DNA of 41,831 nt, taken from assembly GCA_900470095.1 (NCBI GenBank), contig UBZM01000076.1:1-41831 (forward strand), written 5' to 3'. This stretch comes from Hyphomicrobiales bacterium. GTDB lineage: Bacteria > Pseudomonadota > Alphaproteobacteria > Rhizobiales > Beijerinckiaceae. The translations under genes and the position numbers were made by a program. Shown piece after piece: positions 33,128 to 41,831 of the stretch. Below the pieces are notes generated by a model. That model was not told where the DNA came from. It saw only the letters and a list, made by a program, of their open reading frames with translations, and did no database searches. Within the stretch, counting starts at the first letter, position 1. Every line of letters begins with the position of its first letter.

Positions 33128-34648
33128 CTAGGAATCCCCGCCCTCCTCCGGCTGAAAGCGCGGGTTGCCATAGGGATAGTAGTCCTTCAGCGTCAGGTTC
33201 TCGTAGGGCAGCGCTTCGAGATGCACCGTGCCCATGAAGGGCTTCGGCGGCTCGACCAGGAGGATCGTCGGCGCGAAGCCGCTATCGTCAAAGCCCCGGC
33301 GGAAATGGACGCGGGACTTGATCGCGATGATATCGAATTCATCGGGCTTGAGACCGAGCTGCCAGAGTTCCGATGGCTCGATGATCTGGACCAGATAGGA
33401 GCTCAAAACCAGCACATTGCCGTTGCCGAAGCTGACGCAGACAGTCTCGCTGCCCATGCCGCGTCGGTTCGTGGCCGCACGGATATCGCGGATCGTGCCG
33501 GTGATACGCACAGGCTCTCCGGCCGTTTCATCGAAGAGTCCGCCGATCTCAGCGTCGAACGCATCGCCAGGCCGAGCGCCGGCCGCGAGCACGGCACGAA
33601 TGGCCTCGGGCGAGGCGATGGTGGCGATCAGGGTGCGCTCACAGCTCTGCGCGATGATCTCCTGCAGCAGCCAGGTGGCGTAGCCCGAGCGATCGCTGTA
33701 ATCGGCGAGCACGACCGGCGCCCTGCCCGCCGTCACAGCCTCGCGGGCGAGAACGACGCCCTGTTCCATCGTGTGAATCTTCACGGTCTCGAGCAGCGCC
33801 TTTCGCCGGCGCCAGATCCAGTCGGCCATGTCCAGCAGCACGCGCTCGGCGAACTCCGGGTCGTCATGGGTCAGCACCTGAAGGCCCATCCCGGCATCGG
33901 GAACGTCCGACCAGGGAAAACCGAAGAAGACATTGACGAAGACGTCAGGCTCCCGCGCCTCCCAGATCAGCGCCCGCTGAACCAGATCGGACCAGGGCGA
34001 GGCGCCGGTCCACATCACGACCGTGGGAGCGAGGATCGGAATCCGCAGCGACCGGTGCACCGGCCTGAAGCTGCCGCGGATCGCCCTGACCAGCATGCGC
34101 GCCGCGCGCTCGCCCTGCAGGTGCATGTCGTAATGCGGGAAGTATTTGACGCAGAAGGCCATGTCGGCCTGCTCCAGAAAGGCTTCGTCCTCATTGCCAT
34201 GGGGATCGAATGTCGCGGAGATGAAGGCCTCCCGGCCGACGACCTCGCGGACGCGCCTTGCGATATCCGCCTCGGGACGCGGCACGCCGCGCACGGCCAG
34301 CGCGCCGTGAAGCGCCAGATAGACGCCGTCCAGCGCCGGTTGCGCCTTCAGCTCCTCGATCATGACACCGAGGAAATGCTCGTAGGCATCCTGCGTGACC
34401 CAGCCCGAGCCTGTGCCGGTGCGTGGCCAGAGCGGCGAGGTGATGCCGATCAGCTCGACATCGTCATATTCGCGCGCAACCTGGACGAAACCGCCCATAT
34501 AGCCCTTCGGGTCGGTCGCCAGCAGCGCCTCCCCTCCGGCCGGCGAGCCGGGATAGATGAAATCCTCCCGGGTGGTGTCGTTGGGGAGGAAGGTCACCGT
34601 CTCATGGGAGAACTGGAGAACGGCGATACGGATCGTCTTGCTCATCAT
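33128..34648 (-). CDS. M81-family metallopeptidase (MlrC-like)
   Basis: The 506-residue protein belongs to the MlrC/DUF1485 family, named after a linearised-microcystin peptidase. Landmarks are IAVLQFSHETVTF at the start, DGVYLALHGA, SATFDPHGN, KYFPHYDMHLQGER, and the C-terminal MlrC domain with VVLADYSDRSGYATWLLQEI. The conserved His/Asp set is present. Family members next to peptide ABC transporter genes probably degrade imported peptides; microcystin is not implied. Its start overlaps the stop of the solute-binding protein gene by 4 nt (ATGA at 34648-34645), so the two are translationally coupled. No permease or ATPase gene is adjacent in this window. Confidence 0.9.
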   Translation of the reverse strand: MMSKTIRIAVLQFSHETVTFLPNDTTREDFIYPGSPAGGEALLATDPKGYMGGFVQVAREYDDVELIGITSPLWPRTGTGSGWVTQDAYEHFLGVMIEELKAQPALDGVYLALHGALAVRGVPRPEADIARRVREVVGREAFISATFDPHGNEDEAFLEQADMAFCVKYFPHYDMHLQGERAARMLVRAIRGSFRPVHRSLRIPILAPTVVMWTGASPWSDLVQRALIWEAREPDVFVNVFFGFPWSDVPDAGMGLQVLTHDDPEFAERVLLDMADWIWRRRKALLETVKIHTMEQGVVLAREAVTAGRAPVVLADYSDRSGYATWLLQEIIAQSCERTLIATIASPEAIRAVLAAGARPGDAFDAEIGGLFDETAGEPVRITGTIRDIRAATNRRGMGSETVCVSFGNGNVLVLSSYLVQIIEPSELWQLGLKPDEFDIIAIKSRVHFRRGFDDSGFAPTILLVEPPKPFMGTVHLEALPYENLTLKDYYPYGNPRFQPEEGGDS

Positions 34649-36225
34649 GCTCGCTTCACGTCGTAGAACTGCGCAAAGCCGATGCGCATCCCGGCCAACC
34701 CGCGATAGGCCGTCTTCTCGTAATAGGCACCGAGCGGGATATAGGGAACCTCGACGAAGAACTGCTTCTGGATTTCGGCGCAGATCGTCTTTTGAGCGGC
34801 GATATCCTTGGCCGCGAACCAATCGAGGCGCAGCTCTTCCAGGCGCGGCGATTTCGGCCAGCCGAACCAGGCCTGATCGCCATTGCCGCGGATGCCGAGC
34901 TGGCTTGCGGGATCGAAATTGTTGGTGCCGTTCAGATAGGTGAAGAAGATGTTCCAGCCGCCCTTGTCGATGGGTTGCTTGCTCGCGCGGCGTTGAACGA
35001 CGGTGCCCCAATCGGTCGAGACCAGGTCCACGTTCATCCCGGATTTCTGCAGCGCGTCCGCCGCCACCATCGCCAGCGCATGGGTCGAGGGGTAATCGGT
35101 CGGATCGAGCAGCACGACGCGCTCGCCGTTATAGCCGGCCGCCGCCAGCGCGCGCTTGACCGCCGCGAAATCCCGCTTGCCGACCAGAACCTCCGTTCCG
35201 GCCGTTGTCGCGAGCGGCGTGTCGGGGCTGAACACGCCGACATGGTCCTTCCACATCGAGCGTTCATCTCCGGCGACCGCGGTCATGAACTCGCTCTGGT
35301 CGATGGCGCCGAGCAGGGCGCGCCGGATCGCGGGATTGTCGAACGGGGAGTGGAGACTGTTGAAACGCAGGCAGCCGATGCCGCCGGCCGGATCGAGACC
35401 TTCGACCTTCACGCCGGCCTTGGCTCGAAGCGTGCCCAGCAGATCCGGTGTCGGGTTCTGCCACCAGTCGATCTCGCCGGTGCTGAGCGCGTTGGCCGCC
35501 GTCGAAGGGTCGGGCATGATGCGCCACTCGACCCGGTCGAAGAACACGCTCTTGGGGCCGGCGGTGAAGGTGGCCGAGCCATCCGGCCGGGGCACATAAC
35601 CTGCGAATTTCTCATAGACCGCCAAGGCGCCGGGAACCCGCTCGTCGGCCTTGAAGCGGTACGGGCCGCTGCCGACCATCTCCGTCACTTGCTTGTTGGG
35701 GTCGGTCACCGCCAGCCGTTCCGGCATGATGCAGGGCATCGACGTTCCGGTCTTGCCAAGCGCGGCCGGAAGCAGCGGGAACGGCCGCTTCAGGCGGAAT
35801 TTCACGACGCGGTCGGATTCGGCCGACAGCTCGTCCGTCGCATCCATCAACGCCCGGCCGAAGGCATCGCGAGCGGAAAAGCGGCGGATGCTCGGCACCA
35901 CGTCCTGCGCCCGCACCGGCTCGCCATCATGAAAGCGCAGGCCCTCGCGCAGGGTCAGCCGCCAGGTCTTGCCGTCATCCTCGATCGTATGGCCCGCCAC
36001 CATCTGGGGCTCGAAACCATAATCGGCGTTCTGCCCATAGAGCGTATCGAAGACGAGATAGCCGTGATTGCGCGTCACCGTCGCCGTCGTCCAAACCGGA
36101 TCGACGATCGCGACATCCGCCTCGGGAACGAATTTCAGGAGTTTTGCCGGCTGCGCGAGGCTGGGCCTTGCGATCACCGAGACGGCGGCGCCAGCGGCAG
36201 CGCCCAGAAATGTCCGACGCTTCAT
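34645..36225 (-). CDS. Family-5 ABC solute-binding protein (peptide type), Tat-exported
   Basis: The 526-residue protein begins MKRRTFLGAAAGAAVSVIARP, a twin-arginine signal, with cleavage likely after SLA. The SBP_bac_5 fold follows: LREGLRFHDGEPVRAQDVV, VGSGPYRF, NSLHSPFDNPAIRRAL, and C-terminal GGWNIFFTYLNG, then VPYIPLGAYYEKTAYRGL. It should bind a peptide or related solute in the periplasm. GGAAGG precedes the ATG at 36225. It overlaps the M81 peptidase by 4 nt, but the usual permease and ATPase genes are missing here, so it must use unlinked ones or serve another role. The decayed fragments at 3.6 and 8 kb belong to the same family. Confidence 0.92.
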   Translation of the reverse strand: MKRRTFLGAAAGAAVSVIARPSLAQPAKLLKFVPEADVAIVDPVWTTATVTRNHGYLVFDTLYGQNADYGFEPQMVAGHTIEDDGKTWRLTLREGLRFHDGEPVRAQDVVPSIRRFSARDAFGRALMDATDELSAESDRVVKFRLKRPFPLLPAALGKTGTSMPCIMPERLAVTDPNKQVTEMVGSGPYRFKADERVPGALAVYEKFAGYVPRPDGSATFTAGPKSVFFDRVEWRIMPDPSTAANALSTGEIDWWQNPTPDLLGTLRAKAGVKVEGLDPAGGIGCLRFNSLHSPFDNPAIRRALLGAIDQSEFMTAVAGDERSMWKDHVGVFSPDTPLATTAGTEVLVGKRDFAAVKRALAAAGYNGERVVLLDPTDYPSTHALAMVAADALQKSGMNVDLVSTDWGTVVQRRASKQPIDKGGWNIFFTYLNGTNNFDPASQLGIRGNGDQAWFGWPKSPRLEELRLDWFAAKDIAAQKTICAEIQKQFFVEVPYIPLGAYYEKTAYRGLAGMRIGFAQFYDVKRA

Positions 36226-36387
36226 GCTTGAGACCTTCCGTATCCAGCATCGCCGCGATGTCGGCAGGCCGATCCTAGAGCGCCGGAAAGAACGCGTGCA
36301 AGGCGCGCAGCGCAGAGCGGCCCTCGTGAACCCGCCATAGTTTGCGCAACTGCTCGTTTCCGTAGACCGCGCCCGAGCCTCTCGCGC

Positions 36388-37581
36388 TCAGGATGGCATC
36401 CTTGCGGGCGCCGGCGCAGCGAGGCTCTCAGCATCGATTTCGACGCGATTTCGGCCCGAGCGCTTGGCTTGGTAGAGCGCCTTGTCGGCGCGGGCGACGA
36501 GACTGCTCAGGCTTTCGCCTCGGCTGGCAATGACCAGCCCGAAGCTCGCCGTCACATAGGTTGATTGAGGCAGCCCCTCGAAACGGGTTTGCCGCACGAT
36601 GGATCGAAGCCGATCGGCGAAGGCGTAGCCGCCGGCCGTATCGCAGTTCGGCAGCAGCAGGGCGAATTCTTCGCCGCCAAGACGTCCGGAAAGGTCGACC
36701 CGTCGCGCAGTCTCCTTGAGCAGCTTCGCGAAAGCTCTGAGGACGGCATCGCCGGCGGGATGCCCGAACGTGTCGTTGATGCTCTTGAAACGGTCGATAT
36801 CGGCTATCACCAGGCAGATCGGCCAGGCACGGGCGTCGCGCAAGAGCCGATTGGCAGCCTCCTCGAAGCCCAGCCTGTTCGAAAGACCGGTCAGGTGATC
36901 CGTGGATCGTTCTTTGCGAAGCGTCTCGATCATGTCGCTGACGGTGACGGCGAAGACCGCCAGCGCCAGTGCCACCCCCAAGACTGCGAGCGAGAATTGC
37001 AAGGCCAGCCAGAAGGGTGACGAACCGAAATCGCCGGCCGCCGGGGGCGTGGCTCCGACGGTCAGCACGGTGCGGGGGAAGAAATGGAGCGAGAAGGCGA
37101 CCAGCACCCAGAATAGGATCTGCTCCGGCAGCCGCCCGCCCCGAAGCTGGCGCAGGCGCCAGGCGGTCGCGAGAAAGATCAGCCCGTAACCGAAATTCAG
37201 GAGATAGATCCGCACGACGAGGCGGCGATCGATGTAGTAGAAATAGGCGATGGCGCCCGCGATCAGGGCCGGGACGATCAGATACGAAACCCACGGCAGC
37301 CGCGCTCCCGAGCGCCGGAGAAGCCCGTCGCTGAGAAGCAGGACGCTCACGGTGTAGATCAGCGCCGAGGTCACCGCATTCACACCATCGCCGTCCGGTA
37401 TGGCGAGGATCTGCGACAAGGTCCCGGTGCAGAAGAGCAGGCAGGCCGCGCCGAGAAACAGCAGGTGCTGGTGCCGTCGATCCCTCACCCAGACTGCGGC
37501 GAAGCTCACTGCAAAGACGACGAGTATTGCCGGCCCGATCAGCACGAGGGGATTGGACGGAATACGCATGCTCGCCGACAT
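36388..37581 (-). CDS. Membrane diguanylate cyclase (6-7 TM GGDEF)
   Basis: The 397-residue protein has six or seven membrane helices (about 10-215) and a GGDEF domain (about 225-385) with DHLTGLSNRLGF, IADIDRFKSINDTFGH, active-site GGEEF (302-306) and the inhibitory RxxD site (RRVD) five residues before it. It should make c-di-GMP and be subject to product inhibition. Several starts are possible; I use the ATG at 37581, but 37569 is equally open and none has a strong ribosome site. It is not clearly linked to a neighbour: 162 bp separates it from the solute-binding protein gene. Confidence 0.88.
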   Translation of the reverse strand: MSASMRIPSNPLVLIGPAILVVFAVSFAAVWVRDRRHQHLLFLGAACLLFCTGTLSQILAIPDGDGVNAVTSALIYTVSVLLLSDGLLRRSGARLPWVSYLIVPALIAGAIAYFYYIDRRLVVRIYLLNFGYGLIFLATAWRLRQLRGGRLPEQILFWVLVAFSLHFFPRTVLTVGATPPAAGDFGSSPFWLALQFSLAVLGVALALAVFAVTVSDMIETLRKERSTDHLTGLSNRLGFEEAANRLLRDARAWPICLVIADIDRFKSINDTFGHPAGDAVLRAFAKLLKETARRVDLSGRLGGEEFALLLPNCDTAGGYAFADRLRSIVRQTRFEGLPQSTYVTASFGLVIASRGESLSSLVARADKALYQAKRSGRNRVEIDAESLAAPAPARMPS

Positions 37582-37722
37582 ACGTGTTGCCACGGCGTGA
37601 GATCAAGCGCGGTGTGTCCAATCAGCGAGCCGGGCGGCGGCCGACCCGGTTGGGTCGAAGGCGGCCGCTCGGAACGCATCACCATCCGGTCGATCGCACC
37701 ATCGGCGCTTGCCTCGCCGGTC

Positions 37723-37765
37723 GTGTCTCGCCGGTCTTGTCTTGCCGGTCTTGTCTTGCCGGTGA
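37723..37765. repeat. 14-bp tandem repeats within DUF1254 relic
   Basis: Three to four copies of a 14-bp unit close to TCTTGCCGGTCTTG occur in a row at the 3' end of the DUF1214 relic, where the homology stops. The unit is not a multiple of three, so copy changes shift frame. Confidence 0.75.
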
Positions 37766-37970
37766 CGCTGTTGACCGAATAGGCGTCGTCATCGTTCTTC
37801 TGGAAGAAGCCCTTCTCGTCATAGACACTGATCGACCGGAACACGTCGACAGGGACATCCTCGGCCTTGAGCGTGTAAACCGTCGTGCCATCATTTTTGG
37901 CCGGGGTGACCGTGGGGTAGGATGCGTCCTTGCCGCGGTTACCGCCCAGCCGGCTGCCGTGCCGGCGGCG
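37735..37970 (-). pseudogene. DUF1254/DUF1214-domain protein fragment
   Basis: The minus strand reads GGNRGKDASYPTVTPAKNDG, then TTVYTLKAEDVPVDVFRSIS and VYDEKGFFQKNDDDAYSVNS, the core of DUF1214 (PF06742), which in intact proteins follows a DUF1254 domain. The N-terminal ~300 residues are missing, and after YSVNSVTGK the frame enters 14-bp tandem repeats and loses homology. The open frame around it (37539-38075) is therefore a relic and not a working gene. Confidence 0.75.
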
Positions 37971-38179
37971 CAGCACGCTGACCTTCGCCCTGCCGACCGC
38001 CATCGGTCCGCCAGCGCCCGCACAGCAGGACGCGGCGTCATTTAACATCTGAATTATACAACTTTTCTGCGGCATCTACGGCAAATGCCGTATTGTCGCG
38101 AGAGTGCCCCTGCCCTAGTTGTCGCGGCTGGCATGCAATGCGGCGGCGACTCGATCCTGTCCGCAACGCCGGGGGCTGG

Positions 38180-41100
38180 ATGATGCGAGTGCATAGGGCG
38201 GCCGGCGTGAGGCGCGGCGCGCGAGCGCTCACCATCCTGCGACTGATCGACGATGGGGCTCGTGGCCGGCAACAATCCAGCCTGCAGGCACGCGGACACC
38301 GCCGCGCTGCGTCCTTCCTGGCGACCACGGCGCTGTCTATCGTCACCTGGCTCGCCGGCTTGCCGCTGGGAGCTGCGGCGCAAACGCCGTCCGTGACGGT
38401 GACGGGCGATGTTTCGCCTCTTCCATCGCCCAATCCGCTGCCGCATTGGACTCCGGGCGGCCTCCTCGACATTGGTCAAACAGGCACTGGCGCGCTGACC
38501 ATTGCCGGCGGCGGCACCGTCAGCATGGGCTCCGAGGATGTCCGCCTCGGCAAGGAAGTGGGCGGTATCGGCTCAGTCAGCGTGACGGGGACCGGGTCAT
38601 CCCTCAGCGGCAGTGGACAACTCGATGTTGGACACAATGGCACTGGCTCGCTGCTCATAGAGGCAGGAGGGACTGTCTCGTTTGATTTCGTTACCATAGG
38701 CAACGCTGGCGGCCCCTCCCATCGTGCCGCGGGCTCGGTGACGGTCAAAGGGGCCGGATCGTCCCTGAGCAGCGGCGGCATGTACGTCGGCGCTTTCGGC
38801 GACGGGACACTCACTATCCAGGACGGAGGCACGGTGTCCGTTGGGAGTGGTGGGGGCACCGTTTGGGTCGCCTCCTACGGCACTCATGGCGGTACAGGCA
38901 CAGTGAACATTGGTGCCGCGTCCGGCCAACCGGCGGGGGCGGTCGGGAGCCTTCTCGCGGCCGAAGTCGCATTCGGCGCAGGCACGGGACGCATTGTCTT
39001 CAACCATACCTCTACGGCCTACACGTTCGCGCCCAAGATCACAGGCGCCGGCGCGCTTCTTATCGAGGCCGGGGTCACCATCCTGACAGGGACGAATACC
39101 TATAGCGGCGGGACGACCATCAACGGAGGCGTTCTCTCGATAAGCCGCGACGCCAATCTCGGTGCGGTCTCAGGGGGGCTGACCCTCAACGGTGGCGCGC
39201 TCAGAACCACCAGCAGCTTCACCTCGGCACGGGATGTGACGTTGAGCGCAGCCGGCGGCACGATCGACGCCAGCGGCGTGTTGACCCTTTCGGGTCAGAT
39301 TTCCGGCCCGGGCTCTCTCCTTGTGAACGGCCCCGGCACCCTGTCGCTGACCGGAGCGCACAATGTCATCGGGGGCGCGTTCACCCTCAGCGGCAGCGCG
39401 AGCCCGACGCTCGAGATCAAGGGCGGTTCGCTCACGGTCGGCGATCCGACCGGCTGGGCCATGGGCTGGAACGAAGTGTCGAACGGCCTGCTCCGGGTCA
39501 GCAATGGCGGAACGCTGAAGCTGGTGGACCCGATGGGGTACCTGGCGATCAAATCCGCCATGGAGGTTTCGGGGGCGAATTCCAGTGTCACCAATGAGGG
39601 CTACACGGATGTCGGTGGTCCTGCTGCCGCGACCCTGACCATCAGCGGCGGCGGCGTGATGAACAGCAGGGCTGGCGCGCTCATCGAGGGACATGGAACC
39701 TCGTCGACGGTCAGCGTGACCGGCGCCGGCTCGGTCTGGAATGTCGAGCAGCACATGTTCATCGGCTCCAAATGGTCCAATGGAACCGGCGCGCTCGTCG
39801 TTTCCAACGGTGGCATCGTCAATCTGAACGGCAGCCTCTATTACGATTCCGATGCCGGGCTGGGCCTCGCCAGCGCCACTGTGACGGTCACGGGCGCCGG
39901 CTCCCAGCTCAACGTGGTCGACGGCCTCTTCGTCGGTTATGGCTGCGGCTGCGGCGCCACCACCGCCATGCTCACCGCCGCGGATGGCGGCACGGTCAAG
40001 GCCGGCTGGGTGGAGATCAGCGATACCTCCGTGCTCAATCTGGGCACCGGCGGGCGCGCGGGCACGATCGACACTCACGCGATCCTGAATGACGGCGCCA
40101 TCGTCGCGGATTTTGTCGATACCGCCACGCTTGCCGCAAACATCTCGGGCACGGGGACGCTGACCAAGCAGGGTACTGGCCAGCTCATTCTGACGGGAAG
40201 CAACAGCTATACCGGGGCGACCTCGGTGCTGTCGGGCCTGCTCACGGTCAACGGTTCGCTGACGGGCTCCACCATCACGCTGGCCGGCGGCGCGCTCGGC
40301 GGCTCGGGCACGGTCGGCAGCGTCATTGTCGGCCATGCCGGCACGGTCGCGCCGGGCAATTCGATCGGCACCTTGAACGTTGCTGGCAACATCTCCTTCA
40401 ACCCCGGCTCGACCTATCAGCTCGAGGTCAATGCCGCCGGCCAGTCCGACAGGATCGCCGCCACCGGAACCGCCACCCTGTCCGGGGGAACGGTGCAGCT
40501 TCTGGCGGAACAAGGCGGCTATGGCGCCTCGACGCGCTACACCATTCTGACGGCACAGGGCGGGGTCCTCGGCCGGTTCGCGGCGGTGGCCTCGAACTTC
40601 GCCTTCCTGACGCCGAGCCTGGCCTATGGCGCCAATGACGTGGCGCTGACGCTCGATCGCAACGCCATCGCCTTTCCGCAGGTCGCCCTGACCCGCAACC
40701 AGGCCGGGGCCGCTGGAGCGGCCGAGGCGCTGGGCGCCGGCAACCGTGTCTACGATGCGCTGCTCACGGCAAGCGTCGCCGATGCCCGAGCCGGCTTCGA
40801 CGCGCTCTCGGGCGAGATCCATGCCCAGGCGGTCGGCGTCGCGATCGAAGACAGCCATCTCATCCGCGAATCCATCCTCAACCGACTGCGCTGGCCCTTG
40901 GCCGGCGGCACGTCCGGCGGCACGGTCGAGGGCGCCTTCAGCGCCGACGCGCCCGGCAGGTCGGGCGGCACGACGCTGCCGGCACCACACCTCGCCAGGG
41001 AACGCTTCACACTTTGGGGCGAGGCGATCGGGGCGCAAGGGCGCACGGACGGAGACCGCAACGCGACCTCGCTCGACCGGCGCGGCGGCGGCATGCTGTT

Positions 41101-41831
41101 CGGCGCCGAGCTCAACTCCGGCTGGAGCGGCGACGGGCACTGGCGCCTCGGCCTTGCCGGCGGCTATACGCACACCGATTTCGATATCGACGGCCGCCGC
41201 TCGAGCGGCGAGCTGGGCAGCGCCCATGGCGCGCTTTATGGCGGCATGCGTTTCGGCGCCGTCTCGCTGCGGGCCGGCGCGGCCTATGCCTGGAACGATC
41301 TCGACGTGACGCGCCGGGTCGCGCTGCCCGGCATCTCCGATCTGCTGCGCCTCGATGGCCGCAGCGCGACCACCCAGGCCTTCGCCGAGATTGGCTACGC
41401 CCTGCCCTACGGGCCGGTCTCGTTCGAGCCCTTTGCGCAGATCGCAGCCGTCACGGTCCGCACCAGCCGCGACGCCGAGACAGGGGGCCCCACCGCACTG
41501 CAGGTGCTCGGCCGCGACCAGCGCCTCGGCTTCTCGACACTCGGCCTGCGGGCCGAGATGCAGTTGGGCGCCACGCCGCTGCTGGCCCGCGGCATGCTCG
41601 GCTGGCGCCATGCCTTCGGCGACACCACACCCGCGGCCAATCTCGCCTTCATCGGCGCCGCAACACCGTTCCAGACCTTTGCCGCCCCGCTTGCCCGCAA
41701 CGCCCTGGTGGCCGAGGCCGGCCTCGCCTGGCGCGCCACGGCGACCACCACACTTGGCGTCAGCTACAGCGCCGCGCTTGGCGACAACGCCCGCGATCAT
41801 GCCCTCAAGGGCAGGCTCGACGTCAGGTTCT
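38180..41831 (+). CDS. Autotransporter with T5SS/PEP-CTERM-type passenger repeats (stop just beyond window)
   Basis: The frame is open from 38180 to the window end, about 1217 residues, and reaches LDVRF, the usual autotransporter C-terminus, with the first base of a stop (T) as the last base shown. After a long basic N-region comes a Sec signal (ATTALSIVTWLAGLPLGAAA). The passenger has repeats of the T5SS/PEP-CTERM-associated kind (VTGAGSSLS, VGHNGTGSLLIEAGGTVS) near 100-230 and 410-580, plus two PATR units (TNTYSGGTTINGG near 300, SNSYTGATSVLSG near 670). The beta-barrel opens at FTLWGEAIGAQG near 940. An in-frame ATG at 38138 would add 14 residues; neither start has a strong ribosome site. 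An adhesin-like surface protein is inferred. It is missing from a simple stop-to-stop scan because its stop is cut off. Confidence 0.9.
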   Translation, partial: MMRVHRAAGVRRGARALTILRLIDDGARGRQQSSLQARGHRRAASFLATTALSIVTWLAGLPLGAAAQTPSVTVTGDVSPLPSPNPLPHWTPGGLLDIGQTGTGALTIAGGGTVSMGSEDVRLGKEVGGIGSVSVTGTGSSLSGSGQLDVGHNGTGSLLIEAGGTVSFDFVTIGNAGGPSHRAAGSVTVKGAGSSLSSGGMYVGAFGDGTLTIQDGGTVSVGSGGGTVWVASYGTHGGTGTVNIGAASGQPAGAVGSLLAAEVAFGAGTGRIVFNHTSTAYTFAPKITGAGALLIEAGVTILTGTNTYSGGTTINGGVLSISRDANLGAVSGGLTLNGGALRTTSSFTSARDVTLSAAGGTIDASGVLTLSGQISGPGSLLVNGPGTLSLTGAHNVIGGAFTLSGSASPTLEIKGGSLTVGDPTGWAMGWNEVSNGLLRVSNGGTLKLVDPMGYLAIKSAMEVSGANSSVTNEGYTDVGGPAAATLTISGGGVMNSRAGALIEGHGTSSTVSVTGAGSVWNVEQHMFIGSKWSNGTGALVVSNGGIVNLNGSLYYDSDAGLGLASATVTVTGAGSQLNVVDGLFVGYGCGCGATTAMLTAADGGTVKAGWVEISDTSVLNLGTGGRAGTIDTHAILNDGAIVADFVDTATLAANISGTGTLTKQGTGQLILTGSNSYTGATSVLSGLLTVNGSLTGSTITLAGGALGGSGTVGSVIVGHAGTVAPGNSIGTLNVAGNISFNPGSTYQLEVNAAGQSDRIAATGTATLSGGTVQLLAEQGGYGASTRYTILTAQGGVLGRFAAVASNFAFLTPSLAYGANDVALTLDRNAIAFPQVALTRNQAGAAGAAEALGAGNRVYDALLTASVADARAGFDALSGEIHAQAVGVAIEDSHLIRESILNRLRWPLAGGTSGGTVEGAFSADAPGRSGGTTLPAPHLARERFTLWGEAIGAQGRTDGDRNATSLDRRGGGMLFGAELNSGWSGDGHWRLGLAGGYTHTDFDIDGRRSSGELGSAHGALYGGMRFGAVSLRAGAAYAWNDLDVTRRVALPGISDLLRLDGRSATTQAFAEIGYALPYGPVSFEPFAQIAAVTVRTSRDAETGGPTALQVLGRDQRLGFSTLGLRAEMQLGATPLLARGMLGWRHAFGDTTPAANLAFIGAATPFQTFAAPLARNALVAEAGLAWRATATTTLGVSYSAALGDNARDHALKGRLDVRF

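Noticed and set aside
39170..41800. 876-codon minus-strand open frame
   Set aside because: It is antisense to the second autotransporter, whose plus-strand frame has a signal peptide, repeats and a beta-barrel. The antisense protein has no recognisable domain.

Overview
The window is high-GC DNA from an alphaproteobacterium, most likely a member of the Hyphomicrobiales (Bosea-like). I infer this from the gene families (UvrA2, FMN glutamate synthase-like protein, M81 peptidase next to a family-5 solute-binding protein, Ada/AlkA/AlkB cluster, PATR autotransporters), the codon use, and the hairpin-forming intergenic repeats. It reads as an accessory-rich chromosomal stretch: intact single genes or small operons are separated by long intergenic tracts filled with decayed gene fragments and repeats. 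No rRNA, tRNA, CRISPR array or intact insertion sequence was seen.

Left part (1-10.9 kb): a broken cytosine-C5 DNA methyltransferase remnant at the edge, a class II UvrA paralogue (minus), then an autotransporter gene (4108-7587) lying between two 536-bp direct repeats that are about 97% identical. These repeats carry the frameshifted 3' end of a family-5 solute-binding protein gene. Three tandem 47-bp hairpin repeats then abut the stop codon of a divergent FtsH-type AAA protease (minus). A small lipoprotein gene follows.

Middle (11-23.7 kb): two signalling genes flank an AraC-type regulator. One encodes a 7TM-GGDEF diguanylate cyclase; the other is a LOV-GGDEF-EAL protein with an intact photoactive cysteine, a degenerate GGDEF and an intact EAL site, so probably a light-controlled c-di-GMP phosphodiesterase. 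Next are an FMN-binding glutamate synthase-like membrane protein flanked by diverged direct repeats, an O-methyltransferase, an ABC exporter, a small hypothetical gene and a SnoaL-like gene.

Alkylation-repair region (23.7-28.2 kb): ada, alkA and alkB form one operon, followed by a small hypothetical gene and a second O6-alkylguanine methyltransferase gene. An identical 24-bp motif sits 46-59 bp before both methyltransferase genes, with a diverged third copy before a nearby minus-strand gene. It is a candidate Ada-type operator.

Right part (28.2-41.8 kb): an isoprenylcysteine methyltransferase-family protein, a HlyIII/PAQR-family protein with two of the expected zinc histidines replaced, a small conserved protein, a MOSC-ferredoxin reductase-ferredoxin fusion, a translationally coupled Tat-exported solute-binding protein/M81 peptidase pair, another membrane GGDEF protein, a DUF1254/DUF1214 gene remnant, and a second large autotransporter that reaches its terminal Phe exactly at the window edge. 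Three c-di-GMP genes and two autotransporters in 42 kb suggest a surface-attachment and signalling theme, but nothing in the sequence proves they act together.
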